Assembly: GCF_002005205.3 (NCBI RefSeq)
Contig: NZ_CP019701.2
Span: 1,550,001-1,614,000, forward strand
Source: Rhizobium rhizogenes
GTDB lineage: Bacteria > Pseudomonadota > Alphaproteobacteria > Rhizobiales > Rhizobiaceae
Reading direction: 5' to 3'
DNA: 64,000 bases
This document shows, one piece after another, positions 1 to 8,913 of this stretch (position 1 is its first letter; the number at the start of each line of letters is the position of its first letter). A model generated the notes under the pieces. That model searched no databases. It was not told the DNA's origin and saw only the letters and a program-made list of their open reading frames with translations. The position numbers were made by a program, and so were the translations under genes.

Positions 1-2927
1 CGCAGGTCGAGCGAGCCGCTCCAGTCGCTGCCATTGGAAGTCGTCAGCGCAAGGTTGAGAAGGCCGCCGCGAATGCGGCTGTAGATATTGGCAAAACGGG
101 CGAGCGACCCGGCATCGCTGCTGGTGAGCGTCACTGTTCCCGTGGCTCCACGATTGGTGGTCTGCGCCACAACCGCCTGGCCGTTTCCGGTGACACCGCG
201 AAAATCGATCGAACGGACCTTGCCGTCGCGCACGCTGACATCGGAAGTGACATTGGCCAGGACTTCATCGTTGAAACCATAGACCTTGTCGAACTGCGTC
301 TTGATGGCAAGCGACGGCTGCGAACGTGACGCACCATCACCGCCCCCGGAAGAGCTGCGCAGCTTCGAGAGGAAAGGCCGGACATCGGCGGATTTCCCGG
401 AAGCATTGATGGTGTAGCCGTTCCTGGATGCCGCGACGGAAACGGCATAATTATCGGAAGGCGACAGCTGCACGCGGCTGAGATCGGCCGAAATCAGCCC
501 GTTTTTGGTGAAGGCAATATCGCCGGCGGCGCCGAAGCCGTCACCGTCGAGGGAAAAACCGCTGATCGTCGTGCGGCCATCCACCGCTTCCATGGTGAAG
601 GCGGCTTTTGCCGGAATGCCGATGCCCTTGCTCCAGCCGAGCCCCGGCAGAATGATCGACGCCCTCGTCAGATCGAGCCGGATGTCCTGCCGTTTCGGGT
701 CCGCACCGTTGACTTCCATCACCGTCGTACCACCCAAAACGGAGGACAACTCCGGCGCAAGCTTGGCGACCTGTGTCTCGTTCAGCGTCGCCTTGAGAGA
801 AAGCGTCGGGGGAACATCGCTGTTCTTGCGCACCGGCTCCGTCATCTCGATATCCATCGGCACGTCATCCACCCGGCCCTTGCCCTGGAGCAGAAGTTGC
901 CGGTCGTTCAATGCCATGAAACCGTCAAGCGCCGTCACCTTGTGGCCGGCAAAGGGCTTGGTCAGCGACAGGTTCTTCAAGTCGAGATCGGCCGTCCACA
1001 CCGGCGGCGGCGGATTCTGGCTGGAAAGCAGGCCGACGGTCAATTTCGCATTGGCCTTCACGTCGCCGGTGAAATCCTCCGGCTTGAACCGGGTGTCTTT
1101 CAGCGCATTGATCGGCTTCAGCGTCGCAAGCTCGGCGACGGCATCGGCGGCACCGGCAACGTTCAGCTCGACATTTCCAAGCAGCGGCTTGTCATAGACG
1201 GAAGAGATGAGAAAACGGCTGTTTTCCAGCTCCAGCGACCGGTTGGACGGGAAATAGGACGTTGCCCGCTTGATATCGACGGTCATGCCGCCACCGACCA
1301 GATTGAAATGCGCGTCGACATCCCGAAGCGGCGGAATATCTCCCGTGGTGTTGAGCCGCGTATCGTCAATATCGAAGCGGATCTGCATTTCACTCTCGCC
1401 GAGCACCAGCGGGCAGCCGGGACCGCACATCCGTCCCTGCGGAATGAAAATCGCGATCGAACCATTGGTGACGGTGCCGCCATAAAGGTTGGACACCACC
1501 CAGTCGCGCGGCTTGTGCGCCATCCAGAACGGCCACAGCTGCTTGACCGCCGTGGCCTCCATCTTGGGAATCTGCCCGCCGAAGCTGATTTCCGGCGAGC
1601 CCTCCCCGAAGCGTATTTTCAGCGATCCCGCCATGTCTCCGAGTGGGCCGCTGACGTAAAGCGAGGGAACCTCCAGCTGCTTCGTCGCCGCCGTGTAGTG
1701 GCCGTCCGCCTTCAGGCTGAAGGGAACCGGTTCCTCGCCCGAGGCTTCCGCCGAAGCAATTCCGTTGTCGATCCGGAGCGAAAGGCCGAAACCTTCCTCC
1801 GTATCCCTGATTTCGCCGGCAACCGGTATAATCGTTCGCCCGAGTTCCAGCCGCGAATTGGCGATCACCAGGGTGCTTTTCTGAAAATCATAATGCGCGT
1901 TGACATTGCCGGCCGTAAAGGGCTGGGCCTCGCCGCCGATCAGAAGCGTTCCGTTGCCCATGCCGACCGATACTTCCAGCTGCGGTTCGCGCCCTTCCGC
2001 AGCCCGCCGGGCAAAAATGCTGACGCCGGTCTTAACGTTCAGACCCTCATGAAGATTGCCCTGCGGATCATATTTCTCCAGAAACGGACCGATATCGAAA
2101 CCATCGATCCGCGCCTGGAAGCCATCGATCACGCCGCCCGAACCGGACGTGGTCAGCGCGACACTGGCGACCTCGCCATTAAACAGCGTCTCGCCATCAA
2201 GCGAATATCCGCCCTGCTGGTCAGGTGTCAGCGACAGTTCGCGTATCTCTATGGTGCGCGGTTTCCCAAGCTCGCCGGGCGGCAGATGCACCGAAACGCT
2301 GGAAATGTCGATTTCCTCGGTCCCGCTGCTCAAGAAAGCCTGGGCAAGCCTGTCGAGCTGCTCGAACGCCCCCTGCAATTGCTGCGGCACGGCATCGAGC
2401 TTGATACTGGACAGGTCGAAGCCGTTGCCCTTGGGCAAAAGCGCCGTATCGAGCTCCATGCCATCGGCTTCGAGGCTTTGCACGGAGATACGGCCGGTCA
2501 GCAGCGCGAGCGGATCGAGCGCCATGCCGATGGCCCGCGCCCGGCTCAAATGCTGGCCGGATTCCTTCTCGACGATATCCACATCCTCGGCCACGAGCGC
2601 AAGCTGAAGCCCGGTCGAAAACCTGATGGCAGAAGAGCCGATCCGCGCGCTGTAATGGGGGCCAAGCGCCCGTTCCAGCGCCTGCTGCGCCTGGCTGGAA
2701 AGCGTCGTGTCGATCGATCCCGTCTCGACGGAAAGAATGATTCCGCCGATGGACAGGAAGGCGAGCACAAAAAGCGCCGTAAAAATCTTGACGAAGGCGC
2801 GCACCATGGAGCGCGGCGGCGGGCAATGCACGATGATGGGATCTTCGGCCTGTGCCGAAGGAAGATCGTGCAGCGCAACGATATCGCGTCTGCCGAACTT
2901 GACCTTTTCACCCCTGACTTCAGCCAT
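1..2927 (-). CDS. AsmA-like/DUF3971 (YhdP-type) envelope protein, C-terminus outside window
   Basis: The minus frame opens at the ATG at 2927 and stays open to base 1, so at least 975 residues are present and the gene is cut by the window edge. The N-terminus is a cytoplasmic stretch of about 45 residues, then one hydrophobic segment (FTALFVLAFLSIGGIIL), then a long, regular, beta-rich region with repeated short hydrophobic strands, as in the AsmA/YhdP family. Known members are inner-membrane-anchored proteins that span the periplasm and take part in phospholipid transport to the outer membrane. It is divergent from bcp. The exact subfamily is inferred from the architecture only. Overlapping plus-strand open frames here are shadows. 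Confidence 0.75.
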   Translation of the reverse strand, partial: MAEVRGEKVKFGRRDIVALHDLPSAQAEDPIIVHCPPPRSMVRAFVKIFTALFVLAFLSIGGIILSVETGSIDTTLSSQAQQALERALGPHYSARIGSSAIRFSTGLQLALVAEDVDIVEKESGQHLSRARAIGMALDPLALLTGRISVQSLEADGMELDTALLPKGNGFDLSSIKLDAVPQQLQGAFEQLDRLAQAFLSSGTEEIDISSVSVHLPPGELGKPRTIEIRELSLTPDQQGGYSLDGETLFNGEVASVALTTSGSGGVIDGFQARIDGFDIGPFLEKYDPQGNLHEGLNVKTGVSIFARRAAEGREPQLEVSVGMGNGTLLIGGEAQPFTAGNVNAHYDFQKSTLVIANSRLELGRTIIPVAGEIRDTEEGFGLSLRIDNGIASAEASGEEPVPFSLKADGHYTAATKQLEVPSLYVSGPLGDMAGSLKIRFGEGSPEISFGGQIPKMEATAVKQLWPFWMAHKPRDWVVSNLYGGTVTNGSIAIFIPQGRMCGPGCPLVLGESEMQIRFDIDDTRLNTTGDIPPLRDVDAHFNLVGGGMTVDIKRATSYFPSNRSLELENSRFLISSVYDKPLLGNVELNVAGAADAVAELATLKPINALKDTRFKPEDFTGDVKANAKLTVGLLSSQNPPPPVWTADLDLKNLSLTKPFAGHKVTALDGFMALNDRQLLLQGKGRVDDVPMDIEMTEPVRKNSDVPPTLSLKATLNETQVAKLAPELSSVLGGTTVMEVNGADPKRQDIRLDLTRASIILPGLGWSKGIGIPAKAAFTMEAVDGRTTISGFSLDGDGFGAAGDIAFTKNGLISADLSRVQLSPSDNYAVSVAASRNGYTINASGKSADVRPFLSKLRSSSGGGDGASRSQPSLAIKTQFDKVYGFNDEVLANVTSDVSVRDGKVRSIDFRGVTGNGQAVVAQTTNRGATGTVTLTSSDAGSLARFANIYSRIRGGLLNLALTTSNGSDWSGSLDL

Positions 2928-3032
2928 ACGCCCGTGCTTGCCCCTGAATAGCTTTCGTTTCGCCGCAACACCGGAGCGGGATGGCGAAAAGTGTAAGCGG
3001 TTTTCGTCTGGAATCCCGCTTTAATTCCTTAA

Positions 3033-3091
3033 TCCAGATCACGATTGAGATTTCAGACCGATTAGACCTGAAATCTCAATCGTGATCTGGA
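3033..3091. repeat. Perfect 24 bp inverted repeat between divergent genes
   Basis: Arms at 3033-3056 and 3068-3091 are exact reverse complements, separated by 11 bases. The element lies in the 235 bp between the AsmA-like gene (start 2927) and bcp (start 3163). There is no U-tract on either side, so it is not a simple terminator. It could be a repeat element or a regulatory hairpin. Confidence 0.9.
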
Positions 3092-3162
3092 CGATGCGCG
3101 GTTTCGCTATATATCGAATGTGGCGACTTTCACTCAACATCCCGGCGAAAGAAAGGTAGATT

Positions 3163-3630
3163 ATGACAGACTTGACGATTGGCAGCCCGGCTCCGGATTT
3201 TACTTTGCCCCGCAACGGTGAAGGAACGGTGACATTGTCCAAACTGCAAGGCAAGGCGGTCATTCTTTATTTCTACCCCAAGGACGATACGTCAGGCTGC
3301 ACGGCCGAAGCGATCGACTTCAGCGCGCTGGGCGGTGAATTCGAGGCGGCCAATGCCGTCGTCATCGGCATTTCCCCCGACAGCGTCAAAAGCCACGACA
3401 AATTCGCCGCGAAACATGCGTTGTCCGTCATGCTTGCCTCGGACGAAGACCGGACGGCTCTTGAAGCCTATGGCGTCTGGAAGGAAAAAAGCATGTATGG
3501 CAAGAAATACATGGGTGTCGAACGCACCACCTTCCTTGTCGCGCCAGACGGCAAGATCGCGGAGATCTGGAACAAGGTCAAGGTTGCGGGCCACGCCCAG
3601 GCCGTTCTGGAAGCGGCAGGGAAACTCTGA
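3163..3630 (+). CDS. bcp: Thioredoxin-dependent thiol peroxidase, one-cysteine Bcp
   Basis: This 155-residue cytosolic peroxiredoxin of the Bcp/PrxQ group reduces hydrogen peroxide and organic hydroperoxides. The peroxidatic site is visible as YPKDDTSGCT with Cys46. The resolving cysteine found five residues later in E. coli Bcp (Cys50) is isoleucine here, and Cys46 is the only cysteine in the protein, so it should work as a one-cysteine enzyme that needs an outside thiol. The start ATG follows an AAAGGTAGATT sequence. DUF455 begins 14 bases after the stop, so the two are probably cotranscribed. Confidence 0.93.
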   Translation: MTDLTIGSPAPDFTLPRNGEGTVTLSKLQGKAVILYFYPKDDTSGCTAEAIDFSALGGEFEAANAVVIGISPDSVKSHDKFAAKHALSVMLASDEDRTALEAYGVWKEKSMYGKKYMGVERTTFLVAPDGKIAEIWNKVKVAGHAQAVLEAAGKL

Positions 3631-3644
3631 GAGACGGACCCGTT

Positions 3645-4472
3645 GTGACGCCTCAGTTCAAGATCACCTCCCTGCGCGGCGGGGCGACCGACGCCATAGC
3701 CAGCGCCGATCTCGACCGCAAGACCGCGCTTGCGCAGGAAACTGCGACACGGTGGTTTGAACGCCGCCTGTCGCTGCGCTCCCCGCTCGACCCGCCCCTG
3801 CCGGAGCGGCCGGGCAGGCCGGAAAAGCCCGATCTCGTTCCGCCAACCGCCGTGGAGCGCCGCTCGCTTCACAGCGTCAAGGGCCGCATCGCGCTGCTGC
3901 ACGCCATCGCCCATATCGAACTCAACGCCGTCGATCTCGCGCTCGATATCGTCGCGCGTTATGCCAGCGAACCGGTTCCGCATTCCTTCTTCGATGGCTG
4001 GATGCAGGTTGCCTTCGAGGAGGCGAAACATTTCCGGCTGGTGCGAGACCGGCTCAGAAGCCTCGGGGCTGATTATGGCGACCTGCCCGCCCATGACGGG
4101 CTCTGGCAGGCGGCGCATTCCACCCGCAACGACCTGACCGCGCGACTGGCCGTCGTGCCGCTCATTCTGGAGGCACGCGGACTGGACGTCACGCCTTCCC
4201 TGCAGGCCAGGATGCGGGAAACCGGCGATCTCGAAAGCGCGGCCGTCCTCGACATCATCTATAATGATGAAAAGGGCCATGTCGCCATCGGCGCCAAATG
4301 GTTCCGGTTCCTCTGCGCCCGCGAAAGGAAGGACCCGGCCGCGACCTTCAAGCAGCTGGTACGCGCCAATTTCCGCGGGCCGCTGAAACCGCCCTTCAAC
4401 GACCTCGCCCGTGCCGAGGCCGGCCTGACACCGTCCTTCTACCGCTCGCTGACCTCCGTCAGCCAGAGCTGA
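3645..4472 (+). CDS. DUF455 ferritin-like protein
   Basis: This 275-residue protein starts at a GTG. It carries carboxylate/histidine helices typical of ferritin-like diiron proteins: AHIELNAVDLA, FEEAKHFRLV and NDEKGHVAIG, in that order. The family is widespread in Proteobacteria and its reaction is not established. No signal peptide or membrane segment is seen. It lies 14 bases behind bcp, which suggests joint expression and perhaps a link to oxidant handling, but that is inference. A long open frame on the other strand is a shadow. Confidence 0.85.
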   Translation: MTPQFKITSLRGGATDAIASADLDRKTALAQETATRWFERRLSLRSPLDPPLPERPGRPEKPDLVPPTAVERRSLHSVKGRIALLHAIAHIELNAVDLALDIVARYASEPVPHSFFDGWMQVAFEEAKHFRLVRDRLRSLGADYGDLPAHDGLWQAAHSTRNDLTARLAVVPLILEARGLDVTPSLQARMRETGDLESAAVLDIIYNDEKGHVAIGAKWFRFLCARERKDPAATFKQLVRANFRGPLKPPFNDLARAEAGLTPSFYRSLTSVSQS

Positions 4473-4582
4473 CACTGTCCTTACCAGCGGGATATAAGCC
4501 AGACGGATACCTCCGGCAAAACTTCGTTAACCTTAACGAATTATGATTTCCGTTGAGAAATCGGCCAGTCCGGAGAGAGATT

Positions 4583-5881
4583 TTGACTGATACAGCGGAA
4601 AACCGGGTATTCGGCAAAAAGCGGTCGCAGCACGTCCTTATTCTGGCGAGCGGCGAGAAGGTTCGGCATATGACGATCCGCCCGTGGATGACCGCGCTTG
4701 CCGGTTGCACGATCGGCCTGTTTTCGCTCGGCTATCTCGGCGCCACCGGCTATCTCATCCTGCGTGACGACCTGATCGGCGCGACCATGGCACGCCAGAC
4801 CCGCATGCAGAACGATTATGAAGACCGTATCGCAGCACTCAGGGCGCAGGTGGACCGCGTCACGTCGCGGCAATTGCTTGACCAGCAGGTTGTTGAAAAG
4901 AAAGTGGAAAAGCTGCTGGAACAGCAGGCGGCGCTGACCTCGCGGCATGGGCGCATGAGCGAATTGCTCGAGCGCGCCGAAAGTTCCGGCATCGCCGCCT
5001 CCCCGGCCGCGCCCTCTTCTCTTTCGAACGCCATGGCGCCCGAAAAACGCGCCGATCTCTCCGGCGGCCTTTCCGCCATCGAAAAGCTGATGACGCCGCG
5101 CAAACAGCCGCCCGAAAAGCCCGCTTCAACCGACAGACGTGCCGCTTACGTGCCTGAAGCCGGCGAAACACCCTCGGACCGGGCCGACCGGGTATTTTCG
5201 CGGGTGACGCTTTCGCTGAAGGATATCGAGCGCCAGCAGATATCGCGCATAGCCAGACTGACCAGCGATGCCGAGGACAAGGCGAGCGCGATGCAGGACA
5301 TCATCCGGCAGGCGGGCCTGAAGATAGAGGAAAACGGCACGGAGGATATCGGCGGCCCCTATGCGGATCCCGAGCGCGGTGAGACCGATCCCTTCAGCCT
5401 GTCGCTCACCAATCTCGACAATGCGCTGAACCGGCTCGACACCGTCAAGGAAACCGCAACCACCCTGCCCTTCGGCAACCCCGCCCCCGGCCGGGCGATC
5501 ACCAGCCGGTTCGGCAACCGGATGGACCCGTTTCTGGGTCGGCCGGCCCTGCATACCGGCATCGATTTCCGTGCCGAAACCGGGGCCGACGTTAAATCCA
5601 CCGGGGCCGGCAGGGTAACTGTCGCGGAAAATTCTGGCGGCTACGGCAATATGGTCGAGATCGATCACGGCCAGGGCGTCTCGACGCGATTCGGTCACCT
5701 CTCCGCCATTCTGGTCAAGGCCGGAGACCGCGTCGAAGCCGGCGACATAATCGGCCGCGCCGGCAGCACCGGCCGCTCCACCGGTCCGCATGTGCATTAC
5801 GAGGTGCGCCGCAACGATACGCCGGTCGATCCGATGCGGTTTCTGGTCGCCGGGGCGGAGCTGAAAACCTACCTGAAATGA
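4583..5881 (+). CDS. M23 family (LytM-type) peptidoglycan metallopeptidase
   Basis: From the TTG at 4583, preceded by GGAGAG at 4573-4578, the product is 432 residues. An in-frame TTG at 4553 lacks a ribosome binding site. Residues about 35-60 form a membrane anchor (ALAGCTIGLFSLGYLGATGY), followed by a coiled-coil stretch rich in Q, E, L and R, and then a C-terminal M23 domain. The zinc ligands are all present: H324 and D328 in HTGID and H405 in HVH, with H403 and the FGHLS histidine as catalytic partners. It should therefore be an active periplasmic endopeptidase acting on peptidoglycan cross-links. The transcript seems to stand alone. Confidence 0.9.
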   Translation: MTDTAENRVFGKKRSQHVLILASGEKVRHMTIRPWMTALAGCTIGLFSLGYLGATGYLILRDDLIGATMARQTRMQNDYEDRIAALRAQVDRVTSRQLLDQQVVEKKVEKLLEQQAALTSRHGRMSELLERAESSGIAASPAAPSSLSNAMAPEKRADLSGGLSAIEKLMTPRKQPPEKPASTDRRAAYVPEAGETPSDRADRVFSRVTLSLKDIERQQISRIARLTSDAEDKASAMQDIIRQAGLKIEENGTEDIGGPYADPERGETDPFSLSLTNLDNALNRLDTVKETATTLPFGNPAPGRAITSRFGNRMDPFLGRPALHTGIDFRAETGADVKSTGAGRVTVAENSGGYGNMVEIDHGQGVSTRFGHLSAILVKAGDRVEAGDIIGRAGSTGRSTGPHVHYEVRRNDTPVDPMRFLVAGAELKTYLK

Positions 5882-5952
5882 CAGGCCGATTTTAACGCTT
5901 TTTTTGCGCTTTTTACGATAAATCGCCCGAAACCGCACCACAGGCCAAAAAG

Positions 5953-5981
5953 CCTCGCCCGAACGGCGAGGTTTCGCGCGC
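5953..5981 (+). terminator. Possible terminator after the M23 peptidase gene
   Basis: CCTCGCC (5953-5959) pairs with GGCGAGG (5965-5971) across a 5-base loop, followed by a weakly T-rich tail. It lies 70 bases past the stop. Confidence 0.45.
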
Positions 5982-6100
5982 TTTTCCCGTTGTTTCCTTG
6001 ACTTTCCGGCAATTTGGGCATATCCCCGCGCCAAGTCTTTGCAAGTGTCGTCGCGGCACGCAGGTGTTCTTACCGAACCAGAACGGAAAAAGTTCTTCCT

Positions 6101-7597
6101 TTGACAACATTCTCTGATCTTGGCCTGAGCCAAAAAGTTCTTTCCGCTATTGCAGATGCCGGCTACACGACGCCGACACCCATTCAGGCTGGCGCCATTC
6201 CGCCGGCTCTGGAAAAGCGTGATATCTGCGGTATCGCACAGACCGGCACGGGCAAAACCGCGTCCTTCGTTCTGCCGATGCTCACCCTGCTCGAAAAGGG
6301 CCGCGCACGCGCCAGAATGCCGCGCACGCTGATCCTCGAGCCGACCCGTGAGCTTGCAGCGCAGGTGGCGGAGAACTTCGAGAAATACGGCAAGAATCAC
6401 AAGCTGAACGTTGCCCTTCTCATCGGCGGCGTTTCCTTCGAAGATCAGGACCGCAAACTTGAGCGTGGCGCCGATGTGCTCATCTGCACGCCCGGCCGCC
6501 TTCTCGACCATTGCGAACGCGGCAAGCTTTTGATGACCGGTGTGGAAATCCTCGTCATCGACGAAGCCGACCGTATGCTGGATATGGGCTTCATCCCCGA
6601 TATCGAGCGTATCGCCAAGATGATCCCCTTTACCCGCCAGACGCTGTTCTTCTCGGCCACCATGCCGCCGGAAATTCAGAAGCTGGCCGATCGCTTCCTG
6701 CAGAACCCCGTTCGTGTCGAGGTCGCCAAGCCCTCCTCCACGGCAAAGACCGTCGCCCAGCGCATCGTCGCGGCCCACAACAAGGATTATGAAAAGCGCG
6801 CGGTGCTGCGCGATCTCATCCGGGCCGAAGAAGCGGAACTGAAGAACGCCATCATCTTCTGCAACCGCAAGAAGGATGTGGCCGATCTCTTCCGGTCGCT
6901 CGACCGGCACGGCTTCTCCGTCGGCGCGCTGCATGGCGACATGGACCAGCGGTCGCGCACCACGATGCTGCAGAACTTCAAGGACGGCAATCTGAAGCTG
7001 CTCGTCGCCTCCGATGTCGCGGCGCGCGGACTGGACATTCCCGATGTCAGCCACGTCTTCAATTTCGATATCCCCATTCATTCGGAAGACTATGTCCACC
7101 GTATCGGCCGTACCGGCCGTGCCGGCCGCTCGGGCAAGGCCTTCACCATCGTCACCAAGAGCGACACCAAATATCTCGACGCGATCGAAAAGCTGATCGG
7201 CGAAAAGATCGAGTGGCAGAACGGTGATCTCTCCACCCTGCCCGCGCCGATGGAAAGCTTTGAAAGCAATTCCGGCCGCCGCGGCAAGGAACGGGGCGGC
7301 AGGGGTCGCGACCGGAACCGTCGCGACGCATCGCCGGCCGAAAACATCAATCAGGGTGCACAATCCGCTGCGGACACGGACATCGCGGCTCACGGAGACG
7401 ACAAGGTGAAAGCAGAACGCAGACCGGAAAAGACCCCGCGCAATTCCGAGCGCAACATTCGTAACCCGCTGCACGCCAATGACGACAACCGTGACCGTCG
7501 CCGCCATTATCGCGACCATGACGATGGCCCGACCCCCGTCGGCTTCGGCGACGACATTCCCGCATTCATGCTGATCGTGGCCAACGCCAAGGGCTGA
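6101..7597 (+). CDS. DEAD-box ATP-dependent RNA helicase, RhlE type
   Basis: The TTG at 6101 gives 498 residues beginning MTTFSDLGLSQ, the usual family N-terminus; a TTG at 6014 would add 29 residues that do not resemble the family. The motifs in order are Q-motif (TPIQ), AQTGTGKT, PTRELA, TPGR, DEAD (VIDEADRMLDMGF), SAT and HRIGRTGRAGR. The C-terminal 120 residues are basic and disordered with an RG-rich patch (GRRGKERGGRGRDR), as in RhlE proteins that assist ribosome assembly and RNA decay in the cold. A NUDIX gene follows 13 bases downstream. Confidence 0.92.
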   Translation: MTTFSDLGLSQKVLSAIADAGYTTPTPIQAGAIPPALEKRDICGIAQTGTGKTASFVLPMLTLLEKGRARARMPRTLILEPTRELAAQVAENFEKYGKNHKLNVALLIGGVSFEDQDRKLERGADVLICTPGRLLDHCERGKLLMTGVEILVIDEADRMLDMGFIPDIERIAKMIPFTRQTLFFSATMPPEIQKLADRFLQNPVRVEVAKPSSTAKTVAQRIVAAHNKDYEKRAVLRDLIRAEEAELKNAIIFCNRKKDVADLFRSLDRHGFSVGALHGDMDQRSRTTMLQNFKDGNLKLLVASDVAARGLDIPDVSHVFNFDIPIHSEDYVHRIGRTGRAGRSGKAFTIVTKSDTKYLDAIEKLIGEKIEWQNGDLSTLPAPMESFESNSGRRGKERGGRGRDRNRRDASPAENINQGAQSAADTDIAAHGDDKVKAERRPEKTPRNSERNIRNPLHANDDNRDRRRHYRDHDDGPTPVGFGDDIPAFMLIVANAKG

Positions 7598-7610
7598 GGC
7601 CGGCACGAAC

Positions 7611-8036
7611 ATGACGCCGACCATCAAACCAGGCCTCGATTTCCCGGGTGTCGGCGTCGGTCTTGCGATATTGCGCGACGGCCGGCTGCTCCTCTGCCGG
7701 CGCCTGAAAGCGCCGGAGGCGGGATACTGGAGTATTCCCGGAGGCAAGGTCGATCACCTCGAAACCTCCCTCGCCGCGGCACGGCGGGAGGCCGAGGAAG
7801 AGACCGGCCTGACAATCGGCAAGATCGAATTTCTCCGTCACAGTGAATATATCGATACTGCGGAACGGCATCACTGGGTGTCGCTGATCTTCGTTACCCG
7901 GGACACGCAGGGCGAACCTGTATTAACCGAACCGGACAAGCTTTCCGAAATCGGCTGGTTCCATCCCGACAGCCTTCCCGAACCCACCTCCCTTTTTGCA
8001 AAAGACGCGCTGGCGGCCCTGAAACAGGCCGAATAA
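7611..8036 (+). CDS. NUDIX hydrolase
   Basis: This protein has 141 residues with a complete Nudix box at about residues 45-67: GG, then E after five residues, then REAEEETGL. The catalytic glutamates are intact. The domain fold is full length and there is no extra domain. Members cleave nucleoside diphosphate derivatives; this small type resembles MutT or ADP-ribose pyrophosphatase-like enzymes, but the substrate cannot be told. The start ATG lies 13 bases after the helicase stop, so the two form a likely operon. The adjacent intergenic DNA after 8160 is AT-rich. Confidence 0.88.
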   Translation: MTPTIKPGLDFPGVGVGLAILRDGRLLLCRRLKAPEAGYWSIPGGKVDHLETSLAAARREAEEETGLTIGKIEFLRHSEYIDTAERHHWVSLIFVTRDTQGEPVLTEPDKLSEIGWFHPDSLPEPTSLFAKDALAALKQAE

Positions 8037-8253
8037 CCGGCAGACAGGCAAACCGATTCCGTCGGGTATGAAGCCGTGACACGAGCGTCCTGAAATCACG
8101 AGCGGGTGCGGTGAAACGGTCCGGAACGGACCCTACCCGCACTCACCCCAGGCCGGCTGCGCGATTTATTTTCAGCAAATATAATAATAAGAGAATGGCT
8201 TTGCGTGAAGATTTTCAAATTCAATTTTAAATTGCTTAAATTAGAACCATGTA

Positions 8254-8390
8254 AAAAACCGCCCCAGTTTCCCGGAGCGGTTTATACGTAATGAAAATAA
8301 TAGAATATAGAATGTAATATAGTCTGGCAGTGCTTATAACCGGAACACTTTCCGAGGCTTGTTACAGCCAATTTCAGTCGTCCCCTGAAA
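8254..8390 (-). ncRNA. Candidate Hfq-type small RNA with its own promoter and terminator
   Basis: On the minus strand a -35 TTGACG (8426-8421) and a -10 TAGATA (8402-8397) are 18 bases apart. The predicted start is near 8390. The RNA would form TTCAG/CTGAA and CGGAA/TTCCG hairpins, then an AU-rich unpaired stretch (about 8284-8325), and end in an intrinsic terminator: AACCGC pairs with GCGGTT, followed by six U at 8259-8254. It codes for no convincing protein. This order (5' hairpins, AU-rich stretch, terminator) is the usual plan of trans-acting sRNAs. I could not assign it to a named family. Confidence 0.6.
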
Positions 8391-8396
8391 CAGGTA

Positions 8397-8426
8397 TATC
8401 TAAGCTAAACATTTACTTTCCGTCAA
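8397..8426 (-). promoter_or_regulatory. Promoter of the candidate sRNA
   Basis: TTGACG at 8426-8421 and TAGATA at 8402-8397 on the minus strand, spaced 18 bases. The first transcribed base would fall near 8390. Confidence 0.55.
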
Positions 8427-8913
8427 GCAAATCTTCTCGCAAATGCGAAAAAAGGCCCGGAGAAAAAGTGACGCCACGGAGAAAAGCTAAATATTAGTAT
8501 TAAATATCAACAAGTTAAATATGTGAAAACAAAATGGGCAGTTTTTGCGACTGCACTTTAAGAGGCAAAATAATAATTCGCCCTTGCTAAACTGTGCTTA
8601 TACGCACCACATGTTACAGTTTTATAAAGTAAAAATCCTTGCAACTGATAATGAAGATACTTCTCCATTCACAGAATGCGGGAGCGGCTTATAAATCCGC
8701 AAAAATTAAGCTGGAACAGAGACAATAATATCGAATGGCAACAACTACAACGTGCCATCATATCCCGCGCCCTTGATTCGGATAGCGGGCGGTCAAAACC
8801 GCCGCCGTGCAGACGGCGATATGCGATTATGCCGGGGTTGCGGCGATTTTTCCTTTGGAAAACCGTTTGTTGCCGATAAACATCAAGCGGAACAACAGGA
8901 TTTCGATCACGTC
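8427..8913. other. AT-rich gap without a recognised gene
   Basis: The stretch is much richer in A and T than the rest of the window up to about 8720. No frame has a start with a ribosome binding site and a protein-like sequence. An in-frame upward extension of the binding-protein gene (to 8752) has no signal-peptide logic and is taken as noncoding. The part near 8427 holds the upstream region of the sRNA promoter. Confidence 0.6.

Noticed and set aside
897..2951. Plus-strand open frame of 684 codons
   Set aside because: It is antisense to the AsmA-like gene, which has a start, a membrane helix and a regular beta pattern.
5126..7747. Minus-strand open frame of 873 codons
   Set aside because: It lies opposite the M23 and helicase genes, which have full family motifs; its translation is low in complexity and rich in Gly, Arg and His, as expected for antisense frames in high-GC DNA.
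8752..8913. Upstream extension of the LivJ-type gene
   Set aside because: Added residues would bury the signal peptide, and this stretch borders the AT-rich noncoding region.
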